Assembly (NCBI RefSeq): GCF_029894335.1
Contig: NZ_JARXZC010000017.1
Coordinates: 62,001-126,000, forward strand
Length of the DNA: 64,000 bases
Source of the DNA: Kitasatospora sp. MAP5-34
GTDB taxonomy: Bacteria; Actinomycetota; Actinomycetes; Streptomycetales; Streptomycetaceae
Direction: 5' to 3'
Part shown: positions 9,423 through 19,027 of the stretch, in pieces
Layout: each line of letters opens with the position of its first letter
Numbering within the stretch: the stretch's first letter is position 1
Notes under the pieces: model-generated
Seen by the model: only the letters and a program-made list of their open reading frames with translations
Databases searched by the model: none
Told to the model about the DNA's origin: nothing
Made by a program: the position numbers and the translations under genes

Positions 9423-12400
9423 ATGCGGAAGACCATCCCCCGGGGCCTGACCCGAACATCACGCGTGGTGACCGCCTTCGCCCTGCTCTGCGGCACACTG
9501 CTGAGTGGTTCGATCGCGGCACAGCCCGCTCAGGCGGCGACCACCTTCTCCAAAACGGTCGACAAGGCCAATCCTGCCCCGGGTGAGAACGTCACCTACA
9601 CGCTCAGCTACACCTGCTCGGTGACGGAGTGCGACAACGCGAAGATCGTCGACGAGCTCCCGGCGGGCATGGAGTTCGTCGGCTGGACTCCGGACGCCGC
9701 CACAGTCGACGTGGCCGGATCGACCATCCCGACGCAGGGCACGCTCGGCGGTACCGCCACCATCAAGATGAAGAGCCCGATGGCTCCCGGCACCACGGCC
9801 TCCATCACGGTCGTCCTCAAGTACCCGAACTTCACCACCGCCAACGGCGCCAGGGCCGTCAACACCGCCACCCTGACGGCCGACGGCGAGCCGCCGAAGA
9901 CCGGCACGGCGACCACGACGGCCGTCGTCCAGCCCGCGTACACCGTCACCAAGGGCGTGCAGACCAGCAGCGCGGACGGCCGTACGGTGACGTACCAGTT
10001 CAGCGCCTGCTCCAACGCCCCCGGGCCCAACGTCGACCTCGACGCCAGCCGGCTGGTGGACACCCTGCCGCCCGGCGCGGTGGTGGACACCGGCCGTTCG
10101 CCGGGGTGGACGGAGAACCCGCCGGGGAGCAACACCTGGGGCTACGACATCGGCGAGTTCCGGGCCGGGAACGGCCAGGCGGGCTGCCGCTACCCGAGCG
10201 TGCTGGTGGTCCACTACCCGGACCCGCCCTTCCCCAGCGGTACCACCTCGACCAACTCGGTGACGCTGAAGGGCGATCCGCTCGGCCCCTCGCCCGAAGA
10301 GGACCTCTCCACCGCCGACGCCAGGACGCCGGTCTTCCAGCCGCCCACTACGGGCATCGTCGTCGGTGTCCGCAAGACCTGGGGCCCGACCGTCACCTCG
10401 GGTGACATCAACGGCTTCAGCCTCTTCCCCGAGAACACCTCGGGCCCGGCGACCAGCCTCGTGATGACCGACCCGGGCGCCGGGACGACCACCAACCTCT
10501 ACAACTGGCTCGAATTGCAGAGCATCCAGCTCGACGCGTGGGCCCCGACCAGCATTCTGATGACCCTCGAATACCGCCTGAACGGCGATCCGGCCTGGCA
10601 GACCTTCACCCCCGGCACCCCGTTCAACGGCTCCGCCGCCCGCCGGGTCTTCATCGACCACGGTGCCGGGGACCCGGCGAACGACCGGCTCGGCGTCCCG
10701 GTCGGCCGCTGGCCGGACGGCCTGCGGTTCAGCTGGAACGGGCCGATCCCGGGCGGTTGGAGCCCGGGCAACTCGATCCAGGTGCTGTCGCAGGTGCTCT
10801 ACACCGGCCACGACGGCACCACCGCGCCCGACCCGCTGCACAACTGCGTCGACGCCGTCGGCACCAACGCGGCGGGCGAGCAGTCCAGCAGCAACGCCTG
10901 CGCCGACAGCAGGGTCACCGACGGAACCAACCTCGGTGCGGCCAAGACCACCACCGCCGGCGCCGTGCTCTCCCCGGGCGGCACCGCGACCTTCCAGGTC
11001 GTCCCCTACAACCGCACCGGCCACGTGCTCGACAAGCCGCTGGTCCTCTTCGACCTGCTGCCCCCCGGCATGGTCTACGTCGACGGTTCCGTCCGGACCG
11101 ACCCGAGGTACCCGGACAGCAAGGCCCCGCAGGAGGTCGTCGTGCTGCCCGGCAGGGACGGCCGCCAGCTGATCCGGATGACCTGGGCCGCCCCGGCCCC
11201 CGACATGACGTACCTGCACGACGCGAACGCCAACCGCGTGCTCTTCGACGCCCAGGTGGCCGGCAGTGCCAAGTCGGGGATGCTCACCAACGACATCTTC
11301 GTGACCGTCGACAACCCGTCACCGCCGGTCACCTGCTTCTACTTCGGCACCGACACCGGCGTGCCGGACGCCTTCGACCTGAACGGCAACGGCAACACCA
11401 CCGAGAAGCTCTGCAAGGCCAGCTCCCAGGTGCAGATCGACGCGCCCGCCGTGCTGCACGCGTACAAGGAGGTCAAGGGCGACAAGGACGCCGGCTTCGG
11501 CAGTACCGCCACCACCTCCCCGGGCGGGGACATCTCGTACCGGATGACCGTCCAGAACGACTCGCCCGAGGCCGTCACCGACTTCATCGCGTACGACCGC
11601 CTGCCCGCCCCCGGCGACGGCTACGTGCTGAACCCGGGGACCTCGCGCGGCAGCAGCTGGACGCCGTCGCTGACGGTGCCGCTGACCAGCAGCGACCCGT
11701 CGGTGGTCATCGAGTACGCGACCGACCCGAACCCCTGCCGCCCGGCCTCGCTGCCCACCACGCCCGCGAACGCGCCGTGCAACGCGGGTGCGCAGTGGAG
11801 CGCCACCTTCCCCGGCCCCGGGCTGGCGACCTGGTTCCGGGTGCGGCGGCCCGGGGCCCTGCCGCCCGACGGGACGTTCACCCTTGAGTGGCAGATGGTC
11901 GCCTCGGTCGACGCGCCCGACGCCGGGTTCGCCTGGAACAGCTTCGCCTACACCGCCACCGACAGCAGCGGCCAGCAGCTGCTGCTCGCCGAGCCCGCCA
12001 AGGTCGGCGTCGCGGTGGAGTGGCCGACCACGCCGTCCAACTCGCTGGGCGACTTCGTCTGGAACGACCTCAACCGGAACGGCCTCCAGGACCCGGGCGA
12101 GCCCGGCGTGCCCGGCGTCCGCGAGTACCTGATCGACGGTCAGGGCCGCCAGGTCCGGGACAAGAACGGCAAGCCGGTCAGTACCGTCACCGACAGCACC
12201 GGCCACTACCTCTTCGCCAAACTCCCGAACGGCACGTACGCCGTCCACTTCGACCTGACCACCGTTCCCGCCGGAGCCGTCGTCACCAAGCAGCACGCGC
12301 TGCGGGCCGTCGCCGACCCCGCCGGCGACTCCGACGCCGACCCGGTCACCGGCCTCACCCAGACGGTCACGCTCACCGGCGGCACCAGCTACCTCGACCT

Positions 12401-12620
12401 GGACATGGGCCTGATCCTCCCGGTCAAGCCCACCCCGCCGCCGTCGCCGTCGCCCACCGTGACTCCCACCGTTCCCCCGGCCCCCAGCCCGACCGGTGGC
12501 CTCCCCAGCACCGGCACCGACCTCCCGGCGGGCCCGCTCTCGGCCCTCGCCGCCGCCCTCACCACCTTCGGCCTGCTCCTCGCCCTGACTACCCGGCGGC
12601 GCAGGGGCCGCCACAGCTGA
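9423..12620 (+). CDS. Sortase-anchored surface protein with DUF11 repeats and an SdrD B-like domain
   Basis: The protein has 1065 residues from ATG 9423. A signal peptide (TAFALLCGTLLSGSIAAQPAQA) is followed by several DUF11-type beta-sandwich repeats: TFSKTVDKANPAPGENVTYT, YTVTKGVQTSSADGRTVTY, GAAKTTTAGAVLSPGGTATF and AYKEVKG with a later DISYRMTVQN. Near the C-terminus is a SdrD B-like domain (SLGDFVWNDLNRNGLQDPGE) with Asp/Asn-rich calcium-site character. The end is a Pro/Ser/Thr wall-spanning stretch, LPSTG at residues 1027-1031, a hydrophobic helix and RRRRGRH, a complete sortase sorting signal. GTG 9417 and ATG 9357 are alternative starts. It stands alone with no sortase gene nearby. 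Confidence 0.88.
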   Translation: MRKTIPRGLTRTSRVVTAFALLCGTLLSGSIAAQPAQAATTFSKTVDKANPAPGENVTYTLSYTCSVTECDNAKIVDELPAGMEFVGWTPDAATVDVAGSTIPTQGTLGGTATIKMKSPMAPGTTASITVVLKYPNFTTANGARAVNTATLTADGEPPKTGTATTTAVVQPAYTVTKGVQTSSADGRTVTYQFSACSNAPGPNVDLDASRLVDTLPPGAVVDTGRSPGWTENPPGSNTWGYDIGEFRAGNGQAGCRYPSVLVVHYPDPPFPSGTTSTNSVTLKGDPLGPSPEEDLSTADARTPVFQPPTTGIVVGVRKTWGPTVTSGDINGFSLFPENTSGPATSLVMTDPGAGTTTNLYNWLELQSIQLDAWAPTSILMTLEYRLNGDPAWQTFTPGTPFNGSAARRVFIDHGAGDPANDRLGVPVGRWPDGLRFSWNGPIPGGWSPGNSIQVLSQVLYTGHDGTTAPDPLHNCVDAVGTNAAGEQSSSNACADSRVTDGTNLGAAKTTTAGAVLSPGGTATFQVVPYNRTGHVLDKPLVLFDLLPPGMVYVDGSVRTDPRYPDSKAPQEVVVLPGRDGRQLIRMTWAAPAPDMTYLHDANANRVLFDAQVAGSAKSGMLTNDIFVTVDNPSPPVTCFYFGTDTGVPDAFDLNGNGNTTEKLCKASSQVQIDAPAVLHAYKEVKGDKDAGFGSTATTSPGGDISYRMTVQNDSPEAVTDFIAYDRLPAPGDGYVLNPGTSRGSSWTPSLTVPLTSSDPSVVIEYATDPNPCRPASLPTTPANAPCNAGAQWSATFPGPGLATWFRVRRPGALPPDGTFTLEWQMVASVDAPDAGFAWNSFAYTATDSSGQQLLLAEPAKVGVAVEWPTTPSNSLGDFVWNDLNRNGLQDPGEPGVPGVREYLIDGQGRQVRDKNGKPVSTVTDSTGHYLFAKLPNGTYAVHFDLTTVPAGAVVTKQHALRAVADPAGDSDADPVTGLTQTVTLTGGTSYLDLDMGLILPVKPTPPPSPSPTVTPTVPPAPSPTGGLPSTGTDLPAGPLSALAAALTTFGLLLALTTRRRRGRHS

Positions 12621-12634
12621 CCTGAAGCGAACGA

Positions 12635-12669
12635 CAGTGGAGCCCGCAGTGACACTGCGGGCCCCACTG
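12635..12669. terminator. Terminator hairpin between convergent genes
   Basis: A 16-bp stem with one mismatch (12635-12650 with 12654-12669) has a 3-base loop and is followed by GTTTTGGG on the + strand. It lies between the surface-protein gene and the convergent Uma2 gene. Confidence 0.8.
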
Positions 12670-12689
12670 GTTTTGGGCGGTCCGGCGGG

Positions 12690-13262
12690 TCAGCGTCCGT
12701 AGCGGGGCAGCCGGTCGGTCGTCAGCGTCAGTCCGTCGAGGGTGGGGAGGGTGATGTCCTCGCCGTACTTGCCGGGGAGGACCGTCCGGTACGCGCCCTT
12801 CTCGGGGTCGCTGTACAGCAGCCAGGTCCCGTTCCGGGGGTCGACGAGCAGGTAGACCGGGAGCCCGGCGGCGGCGTACCACTCGACCATGGTGACGGTG
12901 TCCTTCAGGCTGTTGCTCGTCGAGACGACCTCGACCACCAGCTCGACATCGGCGGGGTCGGCCAGCCAGTCGTCCGACTCGCCGAAGGCCTCGGGCAGGA
13001 CGGCGAGGTCAGGGGTCGCGTAGTCGCTGTCGTCGTCGGGCATGGCGACGGACACCATCTGGAAGGGTTCCAGGTGGTGCGGAACGGCCGGTCGCAGTTG
13101 GTCGTAAATGCGGTTGATGGTTCCGGCGTGTGCCCCACGGGGGCTGGGCGACATCATCAAGACCCCTCGGATGATCTCAACGCGGAATCCGGTGGCCTGC
13201 TCGGCGAGCTCGGCGGTCTGCCGGAGAGAAGTCATCTGCTGCTCGGGGTGGGCGAGAGTCAT
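12690..13262 (-). CDS. Uma2 family protein (PD-(D/E)XK-like restriction endonuclease fold)
   Basis: The protein has 190 residues with the Uma2 signature order: EIIRGVLMMSPSP near the N-terminus, TPDLAVLPE with the acidic Asp, ELVVEVVSTSN carrying the Glu-x-Val motif, then WYAAAGLPVYLLVDP. These proteins have a nuclease-like fold, are very abundant in Streptomyces and cyanobacteria, and have no established role. ATG at 13262 has AAGGAGG upstream. It is followed by a terminator and appears monocistronic. Confidence 0.85.
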   Translation of the reverse strand: MTLAHPEQQMTSLRQTAELAEQATGFRVEIIRGVLMMSPSPRGAHAGTINRIYDQLRPAVPHHLEPFQMVSVAMPDDDSDYATPDLAVLPEAFGESDDWLADPADVELVVEVVSTSNSLKDTVTMVEWYAAAGLPVYLLVDPRNGTWLLYSDPEKGAYRTVLPGKYGEDITLPTLDGLTLTTDRLPRYGR

Positions 13263-13306
13263 GCTCAGCCTCCTTCGGGTGCCACCATCGTAGGCGCGAG
13301 GTGGGC

Positions 13307-14524
13307 TCAGGAGACGGATACCGGTTCCGCCACGCGATCGAGTGAGACGGCCGCCGCAGGCCGGAACAGGCCCCGGGCGCCGAACAGGAGCAGCCCGCCG
13401 AGGGTGATGCCGCCGACCGCGCAGAGGGCGACCGACTGCAGGGAGCCGGCGACCAGCGCGCCCGAGACGGCGTACCCGGCGGCGTTGCCGGTGGCGAAGA
13501 GGGTGACCAGCCAGGCGAAGGCCTCGGTGACCGTGCCGGTCGGGGCCAGTTCGGCGACCAGGACGAAGGCGGCGGCCAGCAGCGGCGCAAGCCCGATGCC
13601 GGAGAGCAGGGCCAGGCCGGCCATCGCGGCCGGGCTCGGGAGGAGCAGCAACGGCAGGTAGCTGACCGCCATCCCGAGGGCCATCACCCAGGTCCGGGTG
13701 GCGGTGCTGCTGCGCCACTTGACCGCGCCGTACGCGAGCGCGCCGAGCAGCCCGCCGAGGGCGGCGAGGGCGAGCAGCAGGCCCGCGCCGCCGGGGAGGG
13801 TGCCGTGGTACTGCTCGGCGTAGGCGATGAAGAGGACGTTCTGCGTGCCGACGGTCCAGCCCGCGCCCGCCAGCCCGATCAGCAGCAGCACCAGCCCGGG
13901 GGAGCGCAGCGGCCCGAGCAGCCCGGACGACTCGCCGCGCGCCGGGGCCCGCCAGGCCCGGGCGGGGGCGGTGGTGGCGACCACCAGCGCACCGGCGAGG
14001 CCGAGCCCGGCGGCCACCCAGAGGGCGCTGGCCGGGCCGAAGGCGGCCGCGATCCCGGCCACCGCGAGCGGCCCGGCGACGTACAGGATCTGCTGGGAGG
14101 CGGAGTCGAAGGCGTACGCGGTGTCGAGCTGCTCCTCCTCGACCACGGCGGGCCAGAGCGAGCGCAGGCAGGGTTCGAGCGGCGGCATGGCCAGCCCGGC
14201 TATCGCCGCGCCGAGCGGTGCGGCCAGCGGCGAGCCCGGGGCGAGCGCGAGCAGCGCGTACCCGAACCCGGTGACGACGGCCGCGCCGATCAGCACCCGG
14301 GGCTGCCCGGTGCGGTCGACGATCCGGCCGAGTACGGGACCGCCGACGGCGGCGGCGATCGCGTACGCGGCGGTGGCCAGGCCGATCCTGCTGTACGGGG
14401 TGCCGGCCTCGCGCAGCGCGAGGGCGATGACCAGCGCGGTCATGCCCGCCGGGAGGCGGCCGAGCAGGGTGCCCAGCAGGAGCCGGGTGACGTGCGGGGC
14501 GCGGAGCAGGGCGAGGTAGCCCAT
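13307..14524 (-). CDS. MFS transporter (small-molecule efflux type)
   Basis: The protein has 405 residues and 12 predicted helices. The MFS A-like motif appears as GRIVDRTGQPR between helices 2 and 3. ATG at 14524 follows GGGAG. A perfect 18-bp palindrome sits about 46 bases upstream of the start, where an operator would be expected, so it is probably controlled by a dimeric repressor encoded elsewhere; no regulator gene adjoins. Drug or metabolite export is a family-level inference and the substrate is unknown. Confidence 0.82.
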   Translation of the reverse strand: MGYLALLRAPHVTRLLLGTLLGRLPAGMTALVIALALREAGTPYSRIGLATAAYAIAAAVGGPVLGRIVDRTGQPRVLIGAAVVTGFGYALLALAPGSPLAAPLGAAIAGLAMPPLEPCLRSLWPAVVEEEQLDTAYAFDSASQQILYVAGPLAVAGIAAAFGPASALWVAAGLGLAGALVVATTAPARAWRAPARGESSGLLGPLRSPGLVLLLIGLAGAGWTVGTQNVLFIAYAEQYHGTLPGGAGLLLALAALGGLLGALAYGAVKWRSSTATRTWVMALGMAVSYLPLLLLPSPAAMAGLALLSGIGLAPLLAAAFVLVAELAPTGTVTEAFAWLVTLFATGNAAGYAVSGALVAGSLQSVALCAVGGITLGGLLLFGARGLFRPAAAVSLDRVAEPVSVS

Positions 14525-14570
14525 GGGGCGGTCTCCCGGAGGGCAGGGGGCGGCGAGGGGATCGTCAACC

Positions 14571-14588
14571 AAGTTATACGTATAACTT
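14571..14588. promoter_or_regulatory. Perfect palindromic operator candidate
   Basis: AAGTTATACGTATAACTT is a perfect 18-bp palindrome, strikingly AT-rich in a background above 70% GC. It lies 46 bases upstream of the start of the - strand MFS gene, a typical place for a MarR-, PadR- or TetR-type repressor site. Confidence 0.65.
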
Positions 14589-14628
14589 CTGGTCGGTCAA
14601 TCGGGCCGCCGGTCGCTGCGGGCTCGGA

Positions 14629-15462
14629 TCACACGTCGCGGCGTCGTACGACGAGCAGGGCGAGGCCGATCGTGGCGAGGGGCCAGATCGCGTACACGGC
14701 CCAGGATTCGGCGACCGTCGCGATGTGGACGGGGTTGCCGGGGAACTGTCCCCAGGTCTGGACCAGGCGCTTCCAGGCGCTGGTCACCATCAGCTGGAAG
14801 ATGTCGGCGGACCACTGCTTGGACTGGGAGAAGACGGTGGGCAGCAGTAGCAGGATGAAGAGGGTGGTCACCATGCCGGCCGCGATGTGCCGGACCAGGA
14901 TGCCGATGCCGAGGCCGACCAGTGCGCTGACCGGGGCCACCAGCGCGGACGCCACCATGGCCCGGAGTGCGCCGGGGTAAGTGATCGGGACGCCTGCGTG
15001 CTGTCCGCTCAGGATGGCTTGGGAGACCAGGAACGAACCGAGGGAGATGGCCGTCCCGACCACCGCCCAGATCGCCGCGACGACCACTGCCTTGGCCAGC
15101 ATCACCGACTCACGGGCCGGTACTGCCACGGTGGTTGTGCGAATGAGGCCGCTGCCGTACTCGCTGACGACGGCGATCGTGCCGACGCTGCCGGCGGCCA
15201 GCACCAGTGTCATCCAGCCGGCCGGCGGATAGGCGTCGAAGCAGAGGAAGCCGTCGAGCCGCCGCGCGCCCGGGCCGGGATGCGCGAGGTTGTTGTAGTC
15301 CGCCATCGCCGCCAAGGCGGAGGAGCCGATGGCGAACAGGGCGGTGAAGGTGAGCGTCCACGGGGTGGAGCGCAGCGAGCGGATCTTGATCCACTCGGCG
15401 GCGAGCAGGTCGCCGAAGCGGGCGCGCGGTTCGGCGACGATGGGGGAGGGGTCGGCCTGGGT
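14629..15462 (-). pseudogene. ABC-2 type transporter permease, 5' end missing
   Basis: From about FGDLLAAEWIKIRSLRSTPWTL to the end RRRDV this is a typical six-helix ABC-2 permease of about 275 residues. The segment before it runs without any ATG or GTG into sequence that, on the other strand, encodes the end of a response regulator. The native start and the first 10-20 codons are therefore missing. The ATPase subunit that should accompany such a permease is also absent on both sides (MFS gene on one, SARP gene on the other). A chimeric start at 15567 exists in the frame but lies in foreign antisense sequence, so expression is doubtful. Confidence 0.65.
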
Positions 15463-15615
15463 CGTTCCAACAGCGAGATCGCGGCGGAACTCTTCATCAC
15501 GGTGGCCACCGCCAAGTCGCACCTGGCGCGGCTGCTCGCCAAACTGGACGCCCGGGACCGCGTCCAACTCGTGATCCTCGCCTACGAGATGGGGTTGGTC
15601 GCACCGAATCGCTGA
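15458..15615 (+). pseudogene. C-terminal remnant of a LuxR/NarL-type response regulator
   Basis: The frame reads GRSNSEIAAELFITVATAKSH followed by LARLLAKLDARDRVQLVILAYEMG and stops at 15613-15615. This is the recognition-helix half of a LuxR-type DNA-binding domain with the normal C-terminus of such response regulators. The receiver domain and first half of the HTH are absent; upstream sequence is instead the antisense of an ABC permease gene. It is a remnant, not a small gene. Confidence 0.75.
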
Positions 15616-15757
15616 AGTCGGTGTGCCAACTGCCGCTGCAACGAGAGACAGCAGGGGGCCTGCTCGCCGGGCGACTTGGGCCGGCGGCCTTCGGGTGCCG
15701 GACGCGGAGGTGGTGCCGGTTCCGGAAACCGGGAGGCTCGACCGGGCGTCAGTTAGT

Positions 15758-15787
15758 GTGCACGACTCGGGGAGTAGTAGTGCACGA
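15758..15787. promoter_or_regulatory. 22-bp-spaced direct repeat upstream of the SARP gene
   Basis: GTGCACGA occurs at 15758-15765 and again at 15780-15787, exactly 22 bases apart, just upstream of the GTG start at 15802. SARP proteins bind direct repeats phased at 11 or 22 bases, so this is a candidate autoregulatory or activator site. Confidence 0.35.
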
Positions 15788-15801
15788 ACAGGGGTACGCG
15801 T

Positions 15802-18800
15802 GTGGATGATCTCTGGTTCTCGGTGCTCGGTCCGGTTCGTGGGGGCCGGGGTGAGGCCGCGCTGCGGTTGGGAAGTCCGCAGCAGCGGGCGACGCTGGCC
15901 GTGCTGCTCCTGAGGCCCGGCCGGTCGGCGGGCGCGGCGGACCTGGTCGACGCGCTATGGGGGGAGGAGCCGCCCAACGCGGCCGTCAGCACGATCCGCA
16001 CCTATGTGTGGCGGCTGCGGAAGATCCTGCGGACCGCCCCCGATGCACCGGACACCGTGATCTCCCTCGGCGACGGCTACCGTCTCCAGCTGTCCGAGCT
16101 GTCGGTGGACTCCTTGTGGGCCGAGGAGTTGGCGGCCCAGGCCGATCGTACGAAGGCCGAGGGCAAGCCCGGCCAGGCCCGCGAACTGCTGAACCGGGCG
16201 CTGGCCCTCTGGGAGGGCGAACCGCTGGCCGGACTGCCCGGCCCGTTCGCCGAGCGCCAGCGCCGGCGCCTGGCCGATCTTCGGCTCACGCTCGCGGAGG
16301 AGCGGCTGGCGCTCGACCTGGCCCTCGGCGACTCCTCACGCTGTATCTCGGAGCTGACCGCGCTCACCGCCGAGCACCCGCTGCGCGAGCGGTCCTACGG
16401 GCTCCTGATGCGGGCGCTCTTCCAGGCCCAGCGGCCCGCCGACGCACTCGCCGTCTACCGCACGGCCCGGCAGTTGCTGATCGACGAGCTGGGGGTGGAG
16501 CCCGGGCCGGAGCTGGGCGTGCTGCACCAGCGGATCCTGGACGGGGATCCGGGGCTGCTGACACCGCCGCCGCACACCGCCGCCCTCCCGGCCGGCACCC
16601 GGGCGACGGTGCCGCCGCGAGCTGCGGAGCACGAGCCGCCCGCCGACGACCAGGTACTCCCGCGCCCGTCCCAACTGCCTCCGGACACGTCGGATTTCAC
16701 CGGCCGTGAAGCCGAAGTGGACGCCCTGCTCGCCGTGCTGCGCGGCACCGGGCGGTCCGCGCTGGCGGTCGCGGCGGTGGCCGGTATGGGCGGGGTGGGC
16801 AAGACCGCGCTGGCCGTTCACGTCGCCCACCGGGCGCGGACGTCGTTTCCCGACGGGCAGTTGTACGCGGACCTGCGGGGTGGCGACCCGGCACCCGCCG
16901 CTCCGGAGGCCGTCCTGGCGGGATTCCTCGGCGCGCTCGGAGTCCCCGCCGAGGCCGTCCCGGACGGTCTGGACACCAGGTCGGCCCTGTTCCGCTCACT
17001 GGTCGCCGACCGCCGACTGCTGATCCTCCTGGACAACGCCAGGAACAGCGCCCAGCTCCGCCCGCTGCTCCCAGGAGCAGCGGGGTGTGCGGTGCTGGTG
17101 ACCAGCCGTACCCGCCTGGCCGGGCCGTCCTGCGCCCTCCAGGTCGACCTGCCGGTGTTCCAGCCCGTCGAAGCCGTCGAGCTGCTCGGCAGGACCATCG
17201 GCGCGGATCGGCTCGACGGGGAACGCCACGCGGCCATCGGCTTGGTCTCGGCCTGCGGATTCCTCCCGCTGGCAGTGCGGATCGTGGCCGCCCGCCTGAC
17301 GGCCCGGCCCAGCTGGACAATGCACGCCCTGACCGTCCGACTCGCCGACGAGCTGCGGCGGATCGACGAGCTGCGGATCGGCGACCTGGGGGTCGAGGCC
17401 GTGTTCGAGCTCGGCTACCGCCAGCTCGCGCCCGACCAGGCCGAGGCGTTCCGACTGGTCGCGACGGTGGACGGGACGGACATCGCGCTGGCCTCGGCGG
17501 CGGCCCTGCTGGCGATGGACGAACTGGCCGCCGAGGACCTGATGGAGTCCCTGGTGGACGCCGCGATGCTGCAGTCGCCGTCCCCCGGCCGGTACTGCTA
17601 CCACGATCTGCTCCGGAACTTCGCCCGCCGCAAGTCCGCCGCCGCAGGGCCGGCCGCAGCCGTCGAGGCCCGGTCCCGGCTGCTGAGCTCCCTGCTCGGC
17701 ACCGCCTGTGCCGCGTTCCAGCACGCGGTGCCCGGCGACCCGGTCGGCAGCGTGCTGGGCTCCGGGAATCCCGCCGGCCCGGGCTTCCCGGACCTCGGGA
17801 CCGCTCGGGCCTGGGCGATCGGGGAGGCCGGGAACGCGGTGGCGCTCGCGGCCCAGGTCGCCCGGTCGGGTTCGGCGACGGGGCTGGAGGTGGTGGCCCA
17901 CCGTACGTCCGGTGCGACGCCCGGTGCGACGTCTGACGGCGGCTCGGCGGCCGAGCCCGTCACGGCCTCGGGACAGCAGGACGAACTCCGGGCCGCGATC
18001 GACCTGCTCATCGCGCTCAGCCCGTTCGGCCCCGATCCCCGGCAGGGGCAACTAGTCGACACCGCAAGGGAGTTGGTGAACACCGCAGTACTCTGCGGGG
18101 ACCGCCACGCCGAGGGGCGGGCCCGCTTCCTGTGCGGGAACATCGCCGTCCCCGCCACCCGGTTCGCCGAGGCCGAGGTCGAGACCCGGCTGGCCATCGA
18201 GGCGTGCCGCGAGGTGGGCGACACGGTCATCCTGCGCCAGGCCCTCAACGACCTGGGGCTGCTCACCCAGTACCTGGGCCGGTACGACGAGGCGATCGAC
18301 CACTTCGACGAGGCCATCGCCATCGCCCGGCAACTCGGCCACCGCTCCGGCGGGGTGACCTCCACGATCAACGCCGCCCTGGCCCGGGTCCGCAGCGGAC
18401 GGGCCGCCGAGGCGCTGCCGACCTGCCGGAGCCTGCTGGCGGGGCTCCGCGCCGAGGGCGACGAGGCCGGTACGGCGTACGCCCTGTACGTCCTCGGGCT
18501 GGCCTCGCACGAACTGGGCTGCTACCCGGCGGCGGCCGGCCACTTCACCGAGTGCCTGCGGCTGTCGGAGGAGGCCCGCCTCCCGCTGCGCGCCCTGCAC
18601 GCCCGATACCGGCTCGCCGACACCCTGCGCGCTCTGGGCGAACCGGAGCAGGCTGTCGCCCAGGCCGAGCGGGCGCTGGAACTCTGCGACGAGATAGGGA
18701 CCGAGCGGGACCGTGGGCACATCCTGCTGGCCCTGGGCCGGGCGCTCTCCGAGATCGGCCGCACCGAACCGGCCTGTCAGCGCCTCGGGCAGGCCCAGGC

Positions 18801-18906
18801 GGTGTTCGCCGCCCTGGGCCTGCCCGACGCGGAGGGGGCGGCCAGGTCCCTGGAGAACCTGACCGCCCCCTCCGTCGTACTCGCGTCCGCTCCAGCCGCC
18901 GGTTGA
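15802..18906 (+). CDS. AfsR/SARP-family transcriptional activator with NB-ARC and TPR domains
   Basis: The protein has 1034 residues. An OmpR-like winged-helix DNA-binding domain (about 1-95) is followed by a bacterial transcriptional activation domain (about 100-245), as in AfsR/DnrI/RedD. An NB-ARC ATPase follows with P-loop GMGGVGKT at residues 328-335 and Walker B-like LLILLDNA. The C-terminal third (about 740-1010) is TPR-like: LGLLTQYLGRYDEAIDHFDE, LGLASHELGCYPAAAGHFTE. GTG at 15802 is preceded by GGGG and begins the usual domain (DDLWFSVLGPV). Such large SARPs are usually pleiotropic activators of secondary metabolism; no obvious biosynthetic target cluster adjoins apart from two small exported-protein genes. 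Confidence 0.92.
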   Translation: MDDLWFSVLGPVRGGRGEAALRLGSPQQRATLAVLLLRPGRSAGAADLVDALWGEEPPNAAVSTIRTYVWRLRKILRTAPDAPDTVISLGDGYRLQLSELSVDSLWAEELAAQADRTKAEGKPGQARELLNRALALWEGEPLAGLPGPFAERQRRRLADLRLTLAEERLALDLALGDSSRCISELTALTAEHPLRERSYGLLMRALFQAQRPADALAVYRTARQLLIDELGVEPGPELGVLHQRILDGDPGLLTPPPHTAALPAGTRATVPPRAAEHEPPADDQVLPRPSQLPPDTSDFTGREAEVDALLAVLRGTGRSALAVAAVAGMGGVGKTALAVHVAHRARTSFPDGQLYADLRGGDPAPAAPEAVLAGFLGALGVPAEAVPDGLDTRSALFRSLVADRRLLILLDNARNSAQLRPLLPGAAGCAVLVTSRTRLAGPSCALQVDLPVFQPVEAVELLGRTIGADRLDGERHAAIGLVSACGFLPLAVRIVAARLTARPSWTMHALTVRLADELRRIDELRIGDLGVEAVFELGYRQLAPDQAEAFRLVATVDGTDIALASAAALLAMDELAAEDLMESLVDAAMLQSPSPGRYCYHDLLRNFARRKSAAAGPAAAVEARSRLLSSLLGTACAAFQHAVPGDPVGSVLGSGNPAGPGFPDLGTARAWAIGEAGNAVALAAQVARSGSATGLEVVAHRTSGATPGATSDGGSAAEPVTASGQQDELRAAIDLLIALSPFGPDPRQGQLVDTARELVNTAVLCGDRHAEGRARFLCGNIAVPATRFAEAEVETRLAIEACREVGDTVILRQALNDLGLLTQYLGRYDEAIDHFDEAIAIARQLGHRSGGVTSTINAALARVRSGRAAEALPTCRSLLAGLRAEGDEAGTAYALYVLGLASHELGCYPAAAGHFTECLRLSEEARLPLRALHARYRLADTLRALGEPEQAVAQAERALELCDEIGTERDRGHILLALGRALSEIGRTEPACQRLGQAQAVFAALGLPDAEGAARSLENLTAPSVVLASAPAAG

Positions 18907-19027
18907 GCGCACAGGGCCCGAGGAGATGAGGGCCTGAGCGGCGGTCGGCGGGAGCCCTGCGATCCGTCCTCGGCCCGCTCGCCACGGCGACTGGCGTTCG
19001 GTCGGCGAAGCGGGCGAGGGCGGGTGT

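Noticed and set aside
14887..15460. Long + strand frame leading into the LuxR remnant
   Set aside because: Only the part after about 15458 encodes response-regulator sequence; the rest is the antisense of the ABC permease gene and reads as low-complexity.
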